A stretch of 64,000 nt of DNA from positions 62,001-126,000 of the forward strand of contig JAHWKK010000006.1 in assembly GCA_019347945.1 (NCBI GenBank), given 5' to 3'. A model generated the notes under the pieces. That model had not been told where the DNA came from and ran no database searches. It saw nothing but the letters and a program-made list of their open reading frames with translations. This document shows, in pieces, positions 16,399 to 26,028 of the stretch (the first letter of the stretch is position 1; every line of letters begins with the position of its first letter). The position numbers were made by a program, and so were the translations under genes. The stretch is from Acidobacteriota bacterium (GTDB lineage: Bacteria; Acidobacteriota; Thermoanaerobaculia; Gp7-AA8; JAHWKK01).

Positions 16399-16748
16399 TG
16401 AGGCCGACCCTCTATGACCCGATGCCGCGGCACGGCGGGGAGCTCCGCGGGGGTAAAGCTCGCGGAACGGCCGGCCAGGTGAATCGCCGCTTGATCTCCC
16501 GTGCCCACCATGGCTAGAGAATCGTACTACGAGGGGGGCGCTGCCCTGGCCGAACCGTCTGGCGGCCGGCGAAAAAGAGACTGCTTCGAGGGAATGAAGA
16601 TCGGCGCCCCGCAGAGCGTCTCGCGGCTGGCGCTACGCCAGGAACCAGGGCGATCGCATGGGCGGGAAAGCGCGCGACCCCGCCATCCAGTACAGAGCGG
16701 CCCGGCGAGTCAGCGCCGCCCGTTCATTGCATGAATTTGGATCTCCGG
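16399..16748. other. Intergenic region, no feature recognised
   Basis: A 350-base stretch between the diguanylate cyclase start and the pyrophosphatase end. It contains short imperfect palindromes (for example GGCCGGCC near 16470) but no RNA gene, riboswitch-like core or coding frame with good codon use. I could not find the conserved core of a c-di-GMP riboswitch. Confidence 0.35.
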
Positions 16749-17375
16749 TCACGTCATACTCTCATCTGGATCGAGTGCCTCGTAGTCGAGCATCGCCGCT
16801 TCGACCACTCGAGCCGCATGATCCCGGCCAAAAGTGCCCAGGAGCGAGATCTGCGCTTCCTCTCCCGGCACGAGTTTGTACGTGGCGAAATAGTGCTGAA
16901 GCCGCTCCACCACAATGGGAGGAATGTCGCGAAGCTCGTTCGCGCCCTGCCAGACGAAATCTCCCTCGAGGACCGCGATGATCTTGTCGTCGGCCTCGCC
17001 ACGATCGAGCAACTGAATTCCGCCGACGACGTGAGCCGGGACGATCACCTCACCGCGTGCAATCGGGCGTTCACTGATGACGCAGATGTCGAGCGGGTCA
17101 CCATCGCCCCGCTCGGCACGCGGACAGAGCGTCGCGACCCTGGAGCCGCAGAAGGTACGTGGAATGAAACCGTAGAGGGCGGGTGGCTGTGAGGATGTTC
17201 TCTGCGGCCGGTCCACTCGCATGTATCCGGTCGCCTTGTCCACCTCGTATTTGATCAGATCGTATGGTGTGATCTCGATGTACGCATTCACGCGAAGCGG
17301 CGGCTCCGCTCCCGTCTCGAGACCATGCCAGGGATGGGGTCGCCACAATGAGAACCGTTGGTCGGTCATCGTCAT
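16749..17375 (-). CDS. ppa: Inorganic pyrophosphatase, family I
   Basis: 208 residues. The family I signature is present: [15 protein letters not shown] holds the Asp triad, with [15 protein letters not shown] and [10 protein letters not shown] before it and [12 protein letters not shown] after it. The protein hydrolyses PPi to phosphate, pulling biosynthesis forward. The N-terminus ([16 protein letters not shown]) resembles the longer plant/actinobacterial or eukaryotic-type family I enzymes more than the short E. coli form. The start is ATG 17375; the third-codon ATG is possible. It is divergent from the large GGDEF gene. Confidence 0.93.
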   Translation of the reverse strand: MTMTDQRFSLWRPHPWHGLETGAEPPLRVNAYIEITPYDLIKYEVDKATGYMRVDRPQRTSSQPPALYGFIPRTFCGSRVATLCPRAERGDGDPLDICVISERPIARGEVIVPAHVVGGIQLLDRGEADDKIIAVLEGDFVWQGANELRDIPPIVVERLQHYFATYKLVPGEEAQISLLGTFGRDHAARVVEAAMLDYEALDPDESMT

Positions 17376-17481
17376 ATTCTCTCGGCCATCAGCATAGCCG
17401 AAGGCCCCAACGGCCTCCTATCTTCCGTCACTGCCGTATGTCGCCTCCGTAACGTAAGATGCGCGCGCGAATCGGATCGCC

Positions 17482-20472
17482 ATGAAAACGCTGACGACCA
17501 TCCTGCTGACCCTCCTGCTTCCTGCGACGATCGCGCGGGCGCAGGCGGTCGATCCGAGCGATCCCGGGCAGGCGCTCACGCAGTACCGGATCGACGGATG
17601 GCAGACCGAGCAGGGACTCCCCCTCAACACCGTTCAGGTCCTCCACCGGACTCGCGACGGCTATCTCTGGGTCGGAACCGGCGGCGGACTCGCCCGTTTC
17701 GACGGCATTCGTTTCAGAACGTTCGACCTGACCGCGGTCCCGGAGCTTCCGGGCTGGCCGATCTACGGGCTGATGGAAGATCCGGACGGAAATCTCTGGA
17801 TCGGACATTCCGAAGGCGCCATGATCCATCGCGACGGACTGTTCCGGCCCGTTTTGGGAGCGGAGGTGACGGCGGGGCGGCGGGTCTGGTCGTTCGCTCC
17901 CGCTCCGGACGGCTCGATGTGGATCGCGACCGAGAACGGACTCGTCCACTGGAAGAACAACGCGGCGCGGCTCTACCAGGTCAGCGACGGTCTTCCGACC
18001 GAGCGGCTCCGCGCCCTCACGTTCGATCGCGACGGCCTCCTCTGGATCGCGACCTCCGGCGGCGGCCTGGTCTCGTTCGACGGTGAGCGCTTCGAGCTCT
18101 TCGACGAGTCGAACGGCTTTCCGAACAATCAGGTCCGTTCGGTGATCGCCGATCCTGAAGGCGGCGTCTGGGCAGGTACCGCCGGCGGCGGTCTCGTTCA
18201 CCTGCGCGACGGACGTATTCGAACGTGGACCGTCGCGGACGGCCTCCCCACCGATCAGCTCACCACAGTCGATCTCGACGAAGACGGTTCGCTCTGGATC
18301 GGGACGTGGGGCGAAGGTCTCGCGAGAATGCGCAATGGGAAGTTCGACTCGATCTCGGTCGACGGCGGTCTCGCGGGAGAACAGATCTGGTCGGTGCTCG
18401 CCGACCGTGAAGGAAGCGTCTGGGTCGGCACCTGGGTCGGGGGACTCAACCGGCTGCGCGACCGCGACTTCGTCGTCCTCGGAACTCCCGAAGGGCTCTC
18501 GCATGACAACGTTCGCTCGGTGACGCATGCCCCGGATGGCGCCGCATGGGCAACCACCGCGGGCGGCGGTGCCAATCGAATCCATCGGGGAACCATCACG
18601 CACATCGGAGTCGAGGAGGGGCTGCGGACCAACGAAACTTCCTGCGTTTACGCCGATCGCTCGGGCGCGATCTGGATCGGCAGCTATACCGACGGGCTCG
18701 CGCGGTGGCGCGACGGCGTGATCGAGACGTGGGGCGTGGAGGACGGCCTTCCGTCAGGCGACATCCGCTCGGTACTCGAGGACCGCAACGGGACGATCTG
18801 GATCGGCACGGTGGAAGGACTCGCCCGATTCACGGGCGACCGCTTCGAGCCGATCGTCGACGAGAACCTACCAGTCGACGGAGTCGGGGCAATCCTCGCG
18901 GCTCGTGACGGTTCGCTGTGGATCGGGCTCAGCGGTGAGGGATTGGTCCGCTATCGCGAGGGCGTCTTCACCACGTTCACCCGCGAGGACGGGCTCCTCT
19001 CGAACTGGATCATGGCGCTTCACGAGGATTCGGACGGCGGCATCTGGATCGGAACGAACGGCGAGGGACTGAATCGCTACCGCGACGGGAAGATAGCGCA
19101 GATCGAGCCGGAGAACGGCTTGTGGGACGGCCTCATCCAGACGATTCTCGAGGACGACCGCGGCCGGCTCTGGATGACCTGCAACCGCGGCTTTTTCGCC
19201 GTTTCGCGCGCGGAGCTCGACGCGTTCGCCGATGGCCGCATCGAGCGAGTCACCCCGGAGAGCTACGGGCCCGGCAACGCGCTCCGCAGCACGACCTTCG
19301 CCGGAACCGTCCAGCCCGCCGGCGCCATCGACGCCGCGGGCAACCTCTGGCTGCCGAGCTTCCGCGGACTGGTGATCGTCGACCCCGATGATCTCCCCGG
19401 TCACGAGGGCCCTCCGGCGGTGCGTCTCGAGGAGGTGATCGTCGACGGCGAGCGCCGGCCCCTCGATGAGAAGGTGACGCTCCCGCCGGGATCCGCCCCC
19501 CTCTGGATCCGCTACACCGCGGCGACGCTCCAGAACGCGGAACGCGTCAACTTCCGCTACCGGATGGATGGCGCCCCGGGCGGATGGGTCGACGCCGGCA
19601 CGAGTCGCGAGGCCTTCTTCCCGGCGCTTCCGCACGGCAACTACACATTTCACGTCGCGGCGTCGTTCGACGGCCAGACGTGGCAGGAGGCGGCGACCGC
19701 GCTTCCGATCGCCGTGCGACCGTACTTCTTTCAAACGCCCTGGTTCATCGCGCTGCTGGTGATCGGGATCGCCGCGGTGATCGCCGTCACGATCTGGCTC
19801 TGGACGCGGCATCTGCGTCTGCAGCAAACCGAGATGGAGCGGCTCGTCGCGAAGAAAACCGAGGAGCTGCGGCTCGCGAACGATCATCTGGAGCGGCTCT
19901 CGTTTGTCGATCCGCTGACCGGACTCGCGAATCGCCGCCGGTTCGACGAGAAGCTCGACGAGGAGTGGCGGCGCGCGGCGCGATCGCAAACGCCGCTGGC
20001 GCTGATGGTTGCCGACGTCGATCTCTTCAAGGACTACAACGACTCGCTCGGTCATCCCGAGGGGGACCGGTGTCTCGTGGCGGTGGCCGAGGTGCTCCGG
20101 GACCGGATCAGACGGCCGGGGGATCTCGTCGCTCGATATGGTGGCGAGGAGTTCGTCGTGCTCGTGCCGGGTACGGATCTCGAAGCGGCGACGAGGCTCG
20201 CGGAAGAGCTTCGCAAAGCCGTCGAGGATCGCGCGATTGCGCATCCCAACTCGAGCGTGGCTCCCGTCGTCACGATCAGCCTAGGTGTCGCGAGCTGCGT
20301 TCCTTCGCAGACGACCGAAAGCGAATCGCTCTTCACCGCGGCGGACCCCGCGCTCTACCGCGCCAAGCGGGAAGGTCGCAATCGGGTCGCCGCGTCGTCC
20401 GAGTGCGCGTCCGAGGAGAGCGAACACGGACATCCCCGCGCCATCCCGCCCAAGCCCCTCGCTGAATCGTAG
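17482..20472 (+). CDS. Periplasmic two-component-type propeller fused to GGDEF (diguanylate cyclase)
   Basis: 996 residues. A signal peptide (LTTILLTLLLPATIARAQ) is followed by about a dozen Reg_prop repeats that form two seven-bladed propellers (residues ~40-600; recurring DGxLWIGTxGGGL). A Y_Y_Y-type domain (~690-745) precedes one transmembrane segment (~753-775) and a coiled linker. The cytoplasmic GGDEF starts at VDPLTGLANRRRFDEKL and has RYGGEEF near residue 887, with an I-site RPGD five residues before it. A periplasmic ligand should control c-di-GMP synthesis. This domain order is typical of Bacteroidota and Acidobacteriota sensor proteins. It ends in a low-complexity tail. Confidence 0.93.
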   Translation: MKTLTTILLTLLLPATIARAQAVDPSDPGQALTQYRIDGWQTEQGLPLNTVQVLHRTRDGYLWVGTGGGLARFDGIRFRTFDLTAVPELPGWPIYGLMEDPDGNLWIGHSEGAMIHRDGLFRPVLGAEVTAGRRVWSFAPAPDGSMWIATENGLVHWKNNAARLYQVSDGLPTERLRALTFDRDGLLWIATSGGGLVSFDGERFELFDESNGFPNNQVRSVIADPEGGVWAGTAGGGLVHLRDGRIRTWTVADGLPTDQLTTVDLDEDGSLWIGTWGEGLARMRNGKFDSISVDGGLAGEQIWSVLADREGSVWVGTWVGGLNRLRDRDFVVLGTPEGLSHDNVRSVTHAPDGAAWATTAGGGANRIHRGTITHIGVEEGLRTNETSCVYADRSGAIWIGSYTDGLARWRDGVIETWGVEDGLPSGDIRSVLEDRNGTIWIGTVEGLARFTGDRFEPIVDENLPVDGVGAILAARDGSLWIGLSGEGLVRYREGVFTTFTREDGLLSNWIMALHEDSDGGIWIGTNGEGLNRYRDGKIAQIEPENGLWDGLIQTILEDDRGRLWMTCNRGFFAVSRAELDAFADGRIERVTPESYGPGNALRSTTFAGTVQPAGAIDAAGNLWLPSFRGLVIVDPDDLPGHEGPPAVRLEEVIVDGERRPLDEKVTLPPGSAPLWIRYTAATLQNAERVNFRYRMDGAPGGWVDAGTSREAFFPALPHGNYTFHVAASFDGQTWQEAATALPIAVRPYFFQTPWFIALLVIGIAAVIAVTIWLWTRHLRLQQTEMERLVAKKTEELRLANDHLERLSFVDPLTGLANRRRFDEKLDEEWRRAARSQTPLALMVADVDLFKDYNDSLGHPEGDRCLVAVAEVLRDRIRRPGDLVARYGGEEFVVLVPGTDLEAATRLAEELRKAVEDRAIAHPNSSVAPVVTISLGVASCVPSQTTESESLFTAADPALYRAKREGRNRVAASSECASEESEHGHPRAIPPKPLAES

Positions 20473-20577
20473 CGATCCGGCATCAGTCGGCGCGAGTTTA
20501 GTCCGATGGGACACCGGCGCTACTGTGCGGGTAACGCCAGTCCGGAGACCTACGCTACTTTTGCGCCGGGAGATTGC
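20473..20577. repeat. Intergenic copy of a CGGCGCTAC repeat element
   Basis: Between convergent genes. The CGGCGCTACT and GGTAACGCC words (20515-20540) recur, inverted, in the 23748-23812 element; no gene is present. Confidence 0.4.
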
Positions 20578-23361
20578 TCAGCGTCGTCTGGTGGCCCGGC
20601 GCCTTCCGCGATCGTCGTCGATGATGTTGATCAAAAGGCGGCCGTCGAGCGGATGATCCCTGCCTCCATACCAATACTCGATCATCACTGCTCCCGAGAT
20701 GTCGGGCTCCTCGTCACCATGGATGACGAGTGGTACTTCGATCGTGGTCTGGCCGGGCTGAACGAGTATGGAGCCATGAAACGGTTCGTAATCCTTCCAG
20801 AATCTCTCGTTCTCATGCAATAACCGGGGGATGTCGACATGGACGTCCACCCGGGTCGGGACGAGGAACCCGCGATCGAAGATCAGCTCGATGAGCTCGA
20901 CCCTGGTCGAGTCCCCCTCCTTCACGGCCGGACGCGAAGCGCGCAGCTGAGGAGCATCGTTTTCGATGATGATCAGCTCGAGCTCACGATCGCAGCCGAG
21001 CTCGACACCGCTGCTCACCGCCTCGAGCCCCAGCGTGACATCCCAGTCGGCGAATACCTGATCGTCGAAAACGGTCACCGGCACGAGTTTCAGCATCTCG
21101 CCCGGCGCGAAGCGAACGATCGGCTCTTCGATCCTGATCGGCCCGTCGTCCGTCGCGGGAGACCATGTTGCCTCCACTCGAACGACGCTCTCCCCGGCGA
21201 TCGATCCCTTCCGCCCGACTGCGATGAACTGGTCATGGAGACCTTCCGAGAGTCTGTCCTCCGGGAGTGCGAACTCGACACGCGACGGACCCGGATCAAG
21301 CACACCGTAACGTTCCAGGTATACCGCGACCTCGCCATCGCTATATTCGGTCCGGAACGACAGCAGGACGTCGTCCTCGACAACGAGCGAACCTGAGAGC
21401 GGAATCCTCTCTTCGCCCGATTCGTCGATCAGCAACAGACCACCTCGGAATCCTCGGCTCGAGTAGCCCTGCACCCACCATCGTCCTCGCCAGCGGATCG
21501 CCTCTTGCCGACTCATGGAAACTCCTCCAAAGTCGAAAGGACGAACGTCATGAGCACCGCCGCTCCCGATCTCGACGACGCGATCACGCGAGGCCGCAAA
21601 GAGCTGGCCGTCTCCACTCTCCGTCGCGTACGGTGAGAAAAACTTGATGTCGACCGGATACGAGGCCACGGGCGGGCCGACCTCAGCGGTCTCCAGAATC
21701 GCCGCTCCTTCGTTCCATGAAGCGAAGACGCCGAACCGATCCCCCAGCCAGCCGGCAACCGAGTAGATCCAGTTCTTGTCCTTCACGACCGGCTCCGCCA
21801 GGCGGACCTCGCCGTCGACACCGAAGATCGCCATGTGAAGGGAGTAGCCATTGTCGTCGCGATCCTTCCAGGCGATCAGAAACGAGTCGGTACCTCCCTC
21901 GATTTCTCCGAACGGAATCAGTACGCGCTCGGCGAGCGGCTCGAGCGTGACCGCATTCACGAACCAACCGTATACGAGAGACTCCTCGAACTGAGTCACG
22001 AGCGCATATCGTCCGTCCGCGGTCATATTCGTCGTGACCATTCCATTGCCGAACGGAGTGTCGGTGAGCTTCCTCTCGCGGATGACCCGCCCATCTTGAG
22101 CCAGGGCGACCAGATGGAGGACGCCGAAGCGCGCGACCGTCATCAGGTACTGGTCCTCGGCGGCGTCATGAAAGCTCATGATCCAGACGGGCCTTCCGGG
22201 GCTCTCGCTGCCGATTACCCGAATCCCGTCAGCATTCACGATTGCGGCGGGATTCAGCGCGATGCAGCCGGAAGAGTTGCAGGATGCTGCAGTCACCGGC
22301 CTGATCAGTCGAATTCCCGGGGACGGAACGTAACTCTCGTACGCCGACCCGATCGAGACAGGCTCTGTGACGTTGAGCTCATCGTCGACGTCGGAGACGA
22401 GGATCTCGAATCGAGTACCGATCCCCGAGGTGTCGTGAATGTCGGCGTACCAGACGAGCGCTGCGTGCTCGGTGCCCATGGAGAGCGAGGGAGCCATCGA
22501 CTGTTTTGCACTGATCGAGCGCGATTCTCCGAACGAGAGGCCATCCGGGTCGAACTTCTGAAGCGTGATCCCTCCGAAATCGGCGGTAGCCGTGACCCAG
22601 TGGTCGTCGTTCCATGAGACCGTGACACCGGAGGAGTCTTCGCTCAGAACAGCTGCGTCGACCATCCTGCCGCGAGAGTCGAGGAACGCGATGTGTCCAG
22701 GACTCGGATAGTGATCGACCGTGTAGGCGGTGTCGCAGAAGCGCGAGATCGACCACGCAACCGCGAATCCATCTCCCGCCGCTGCGGTGATCGAGCTGCA
22801 GCTTTCCGCACGGCCCAGCTCGATCGAATCGTCGACGACGCTCCCGTCGGGCTCGATCAGCGTCCCGTGCAGGATAAAATCGGTGGCGGACCAGACCAGG
22901 AGATGGTGCAGGCCATCGAAGGTCGCATCCATGTCCGTCGCTCTCCTGTTCGATCCGGTCGAGAACGGACGCGCCCAGACGAGCTGACCATTCGCATCGA
23001 TCCGTGCGAAATGAAGATTCGTCTCTGCCCGGTGATGCGCCTCGCTCCAGAACACCAGATAGCCACCCGGATCCGCAGAGACCGTCATGTCGATCAAAGC
23101 CGAGTCCGTTGGCAGCGGCGTGACGCTCGAGGTTCCTCCCTCTGCATCGAGCAGAGTCACGAAGGCCGATTCGAAACCGGGGCTCGCTACGAGAAATCTA
23201 CCGTCGTGTCCCGCAGCGACATCACGGCCGTAAGCCCCGGACTCCGCCGGCGGCGGAACATCGAAGCGGACAAAGGGCTCCTCGCAGGAAGCCTCCCCGG
23301 CCCACGCGCCACCTGCAATCAATGCGGCAGCCACAATGAGCAGGACATGTCGATAGAGCAT
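20578..23361 (-). CDS. Large exported protein with a Calx-beta-like C-terminus
   Basis: 927 residues with a signal peptide (LLIVAAALIAGGAWAGEA). The body is beta-rich and repetitive in style (GYLVFWSEAHH, HHLLVWSATDF, FAVAWSISRF, ITLQKFDPDG), suggesting a beta-propeller or stacked strand domain of ~640 residues. After ~residue 700 there are two Calx-beta-like modules: PIRIEEPIVRFAPGEM... with ELIIIENDAPQLRASRP, then VKEGDSTRVELIEL ending LLINIIDDDRGRR. No enzyme motif is seen. It may be a secreted adhesin or a cell-surface binding protein; the exact role is unknown. Confidence 0.65.
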   Translation of the reverse strand: MLYRHVLLIVAAALIAGGAWAGEASCEEPFVRFDVPPPAESGAYGRDVAAGHDGRFLVASPGFESAFVTLLDAEGGTSSVTPLPTDSALIDMTVSADPGGYLVFWSEAHHRAETNLHFARIDANGQLVWARPFSTGSNRRATDMDATFDGLHHLLVWSATDFILHGTLIEPDGSVVDDSIELGRAESCSSITAAAGDGFAVAWSISRFCDTAYTVDHYPSPGHIAFLDSRGRMVDAAVLSEDSSGVTVSWNDDHWVTATADFGGITLQKFDPDGLSFGESRSISAKQSMAPSLSMGTEHAALVWYADIHDTSGIGTRFEILVSDVDDELNVTEPVSIGSAYESYVPSPGIRLIRPVTAASCNSSGCIALNPAAIVNADGIRVIGSESPGRPVWIMSFHDAAEDQYLMTVARFGVLHLVALAQDGRVIRERKLTDTPFGNGMVTTNMTADGRYALVTQFEESLVYGWFVNAVTLEPLAERVLIPFGEIEGGTDSFLIAWKDRDDNGYSLHMAIFGVDGEVRLAEPVVKDKNWIYSVAGWLGDRFGVFASWNEGAAILETAEVGPPVASYPVDIKFFSPYATESGDGQLFAASRDRVVEIGSGGAHDVRPFDFGGVSMSRQEAIRWRGRWWVQGYSSRGFRGGLLLIDESGEERIPLSGSLVVEDDVLLSFRTEYSDGEVAVYLERYGVLDPGPSRVEFALPEDRLSEGLHDQFIAVGRKGSIAGESVVRVEATWSPATDDGPIRIEEPIVRFAPGEMLKLVPVTVFDDQVFADWDVTLGLEAVSSGVELGCDRELELIIIENDAPQLRASRPAVKEGDSTRVELIELIFDRGFLVPTRVDVHVDIPRLLHENERFWKDYEPFHGSILVQPGQTTIEVPLVIHGDEEPDISGAVMIEYWYGGRDHPLDGRLLINIIDDDRGRRRATRRR

Positions 23362-23822
23362 GAAGAGTCCAACCGGCGGGGTGGATCATGCATTTCTGTT
23401 TCTGGTCGGCAGCGTGCGGTCGGAGGGCCGCGATATCGAGCGTCGGCTCGATGGACCGGGTGGCGGCCTCCCAGGCGGCCCGATGTAGCGCGGCCAGAAC
23501 CCGACTCGGAATCCCGCGCCATCGGTTTTGCTTGATGCTTTCGTGAACCGCTCGCTTCGCCCGTCGACGATTCTTCTCGGCGCCGCCCTCAATCTTCGCT
23601 CGCTCGAGCCGCTTCACGTACTGCGATTCCTCCGAATCCCCGCGATCCATCTCATTCTCCGCCGCGATCTCCCCTCGGCGCATTCCTGCTCCTCGTCGCA
23701 CGCGCACCCTCGCCCCACCCACCGCCCAATCTGACGGCCGTCCCATGTAGCGCCGGCCGCTTGCAAAGCGGCGCGTTCGGCAGAAAGGCGTTACGTTGAA
23801 AAGCGGCGCTACTTTCGCGACG
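23362..23822. other. Intergenic region with decayed sequence and repeats
   Basis: About 460 bases. A minus-strand frame here (23222-23746) runs into the exported protein gene and has no recognisable protein features, so it is not called. A GATGTAGCGCGGCC copy at 23482-23495 resembles the palindromic element at 23748. Confidence 0.4.
23748..23812. repeat. Short palindromic element with GTAGCGCCG termini
   Basis: GTAGCGCCGGCCGCTT (23748-23763) and its inverse AAGCGGCGCTAC (23801-23812) bracket ~38 bp. An inner hairpin GCCGCTT/AAGCGGC (23756-23772) and GGCGTTACG inside are shared with the 20515-20540 sequence. Non-coding; a REP- or MITE-like element is inferred. Confidence 0.45.
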
Positions 23823-25022
23823 TCACCTGGTGACCGGCTGGGTCCACGCGGTCTCGCGCTCGTCGGGGACGACTGGATGAGCGACCGGTTTCGACGAGAT
23901 GATCTTCGCGCGGACGTAGAGCTCGCCGCCGCGGAAGCGATACGACGGTGAGACGCCCGGTGCTTCGCTCAGGACGGTTCCGGTCTCGCCGCCCTGTCTC
24001 GTTCCGATGAAGCGCGTCACGTAGCTGACGCCGGGCTCGGCTGCGATCTCGATCCGGAGCTCGGCACCCGAAACAACGACGTCGTCGAGAGTCACGCCGG
24101 TCGTCGCGTAGAAGTCCCCCGCCTCCATCGCCGCGATGAGGCTCTCCACGGTGAGCTCCTCCGCGCGCACCATCACCCAGCCGCGGCCGGGATTCGGATG
24201 CGACGGGCCGAATGCGTGGTAGTGATGCGCATCGTCGGTCGCGAGCCCGAACATCACCGGATCGCCGCGCAGGACCCGCGCGGTCAGAACGATGTCCCAC
24301 AGCTCGTCGGTCGACGGACGGTCCTCGTCGCCGTCGTTGTGAACCAGCGGATGCCCGTTGTACACCTCGAAGAACCTCTCTCCCTTCAGGGCGACAAGAT
24401 CTTCGGCAGTCACCGCCCACACGTAGTTCGGATGGTTGATGTGCGGGAACATCGGCACGCCGAGCCGCTCGCGCTGCGCGAGCACCGCGTCGACGTTGTT
24501 CTGCATCACCTCGAGAACGGTCGCGCCTCCCTGCGGCGGAATCATCTCCCGGATGTTCGTCGCATTCACGTGGACCGGCTTGCCCGCGACTCCGTCGGTG
24601 ATCTCCTCGCTCTTGATGATCAGGAGCTCGCCGGGACGCTCGAAGAGCGGCCGATACTCGGCAAGAGTCTTGAGCCGGACACTCAACACGCCGTCCTCGA
24701 GCTTCGTCTCGACCCACACATCGCCGTATGTCTCCAGATAGTGATCGAAGGCGTGACGCAACGTCCCCTCCGGCGGCACGGTCACCCACTTCTCTCCTTC
24801 CGCGAGAATGTTGTGATCGGAAAGGGCGACAAAGTCATACCCGCGATCCGCGTACCACGCGATGATCATCTCGGGAAAGTCGTCGCCGTCGCTCCAGAGC
24901 GAGTGCGTGTGAAGATTGCCCTTCCACCAGCGGGCTTCCGGCGCGGGTGCAGACGCCGTGTGGCAGCCCGCAGATATCAGGAGGAAGAGAAGGAGAGGGA
25001 GGAGCGAGCCGGCGCGGTGCAT
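23823..25022 (-). CDS. PHP-domain lipoprotein (putative metal-dependent phosphoesterase)
   Basis: 399 residues with lipobox LFLLISAGCHTA (Cys ~20). PHP-type metal motifs: GNLHTHSLWSDGD (HxH), FVALSDHNILAE, IIKSEEITDG, MFPHINHPNYVWA and LATDDAHHYHAFGP. This matches the histidinol-phosphatase-like PHP superfamily, here exported and lipid-anchored. The ~70 C-terminal residues (residue ~320 on) form a beta-rich domain. The substrate is unknown; polymerase-associated or small-phosphoester roles are unlikely for an exported protein. Upstream on the same strand is the DUF2911 gene. Confidence 0.85.
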   Translation of the reverse strand: MHRAGSLLPLLLFLLISAGCHTASAPAPEARWWKGNLHTHSLWSDGDDFPEMIIAWYADRGYDFVALSDHNILAEGEKWVTVPPEGTLRHAFDHYLETYGDVWVETKLEDGVLSVRLKTLAEYRPLFERPGELLIIKSEEITDGVAGKPVHVNATNIREMIPPQGGATVLEVMQNNVDAVLAQRERLGVPMFPHINHPNYVWAVTAEDLVALKGERFFEVYNGHPLVHNDGDEDRPSTDELWDIVLTARVLRGDPVMFGLATDDAHHYHAFGPSHPNPGRGWVMVRAEELTVESLIAAMEAGDFYATTGVTLDDVVVSGAELRIEIAAEPGVSYVTRFIGTRQGGETGTVLSEAPGVSPSYRFRGGELYVRAKIISSKPVAHPVVPDERETAWTQPVTR

Positions 25023-25107
25023 CGGGGCAATGTCAGTGGAAGTGGTGGATTGGGGAAGATCGAGCTACCAGGCTCTCCCCCAGCCTCGTCCGCCATTCAT
25101 CACCAGG

Positions 25108-25938
25108 TCAGTCCGCGGCCTCCCGGATCGAGCGCATCGTTCCGCGAAGGATGTTCATGAAATCGGCCGGAACGTTCCCCTCGGCCATCGCGAGCGCCCT
25201 CTCCATCACCGGAACGGCCTCGGAGCTCCGTCCGAGCCGGTGGAGGAGACGAGCCTTCGTCCACAGATTGAAGACGCCCTCTCCGCTCACAGCGATCGAC
25301 TGGTCGATCCATCCCAACCCGTCCTCGAGGCGCTCACCGCTCTCGAGCGCCCAGTTCGCCGCGGCACCCCAGGTCGATGTGAATGTCCTGTCGATTTCAC
25401 TCCAAACGAGCGCGCTCACGTCGACCTCGACCTCGAACGGAACCTCGAGCTTCTCCCACGCGAGCGTGACCATGGCGGAATCGGGAGTCTTCGGATCGAT
25501 GGTGAATTGCATCCACTCGGTGTGCGGAGCGGAAACCGGCTCGACCTCGAACCGAAGGGCGTCCTTCGCGGGGTCGTAACCGTACGCCCCCCACTGGTCG
25601 GGATCACTGTTGATGACGAGCGTCCACCGATCCCTCTCCGGAATCGCGAACAGCGAGTACTTTCCTGCGGGAAGCTCCTTTCCCGCGATGGTCACGGGGT
25701 CGGAGAAGGAGATCGTGGTTGCCTCGTTGGCGCCCATCCGCCAAGGCTGTCCGTACGGGACGAGCTCGCCCCAGATCCGGCGGTTTTTGACCCCGGGCCG
25801 GTGATATTCGATCTCGATGTCGGTGGTTCCAATCGTCTGGACGACCGAGGCCTTCTGGCTGATGCGAGGCGTCTCGAGCTGTGCGGTGAGGGGAAGGGTA
25901 AAGGCGAAAAGCGAAGCTGCGACAATCAGTTTCTTCAT
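25108..25938 (-). CDS. Exported DUF2911 protein
   Basis: 276 residues from ATG 25938 (GGAG about 9 nt upstream; an in-frame start 45 nt earlier is less likely). The signal peptide is MKKLIVAASLFAFTLPLTAQ. The DUF2911 pattern follows: SVVQTIGTTDIEIEYHRPG, VPYGQPWRMGANEATTI and AGKYSLFAIPERDRWTLVIN. The last ~90 residues (GVFNLWTKARLLHRLGRSSE onward) look like a TPR-type helix pair. The function is unknown in all relatives. Confidence 0.87.
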   Translation of the reverse strand: MKKLIVAASLFAFTLPLTAQLETPRISQKASVVQTIGTTDIEIEYHRPGVKNRRIWGELVPYGQPWRMGANEATTISFSDPVTIAGKELPAGKYSLFAIPERDRWTLVINSDPDQWGAYGYDPAKDALRFEVEPVSAPHTEWMQFTIDPKTPDSAMVTLAWEKLEVPFEVEVDVSALVWSEIDRTFTSTWGAAANWALESGERLEDGLGWIDQSIAVSGEGVFNLWTKARLLHRLGRSSEAVPVMERALAMAEGNVPADFMNILRGTMRSIREAAD

Positions 25939-26028
25939 ATGAGGAGCTCCATTCGGTTCGAGTGAGCTGCGGATGCGTCGCACCCGATTCTATCTGATCG
26001 GCGAGGCACGGGAGCGGCCTTCCCGGCG

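Noticed and set aside
16399-16748. c-di-GMP riboswitch upstream of the diguanylate cyclase
   Set aside because: Could not find the conserved GEMM core; the gap has no recognisable aptamer structure.
23222-23746. Minus-strand 174-codon frame between two genes
   Set aside because: Overlaps the exported protein gene, contains repeat pieces and shows no protein features.
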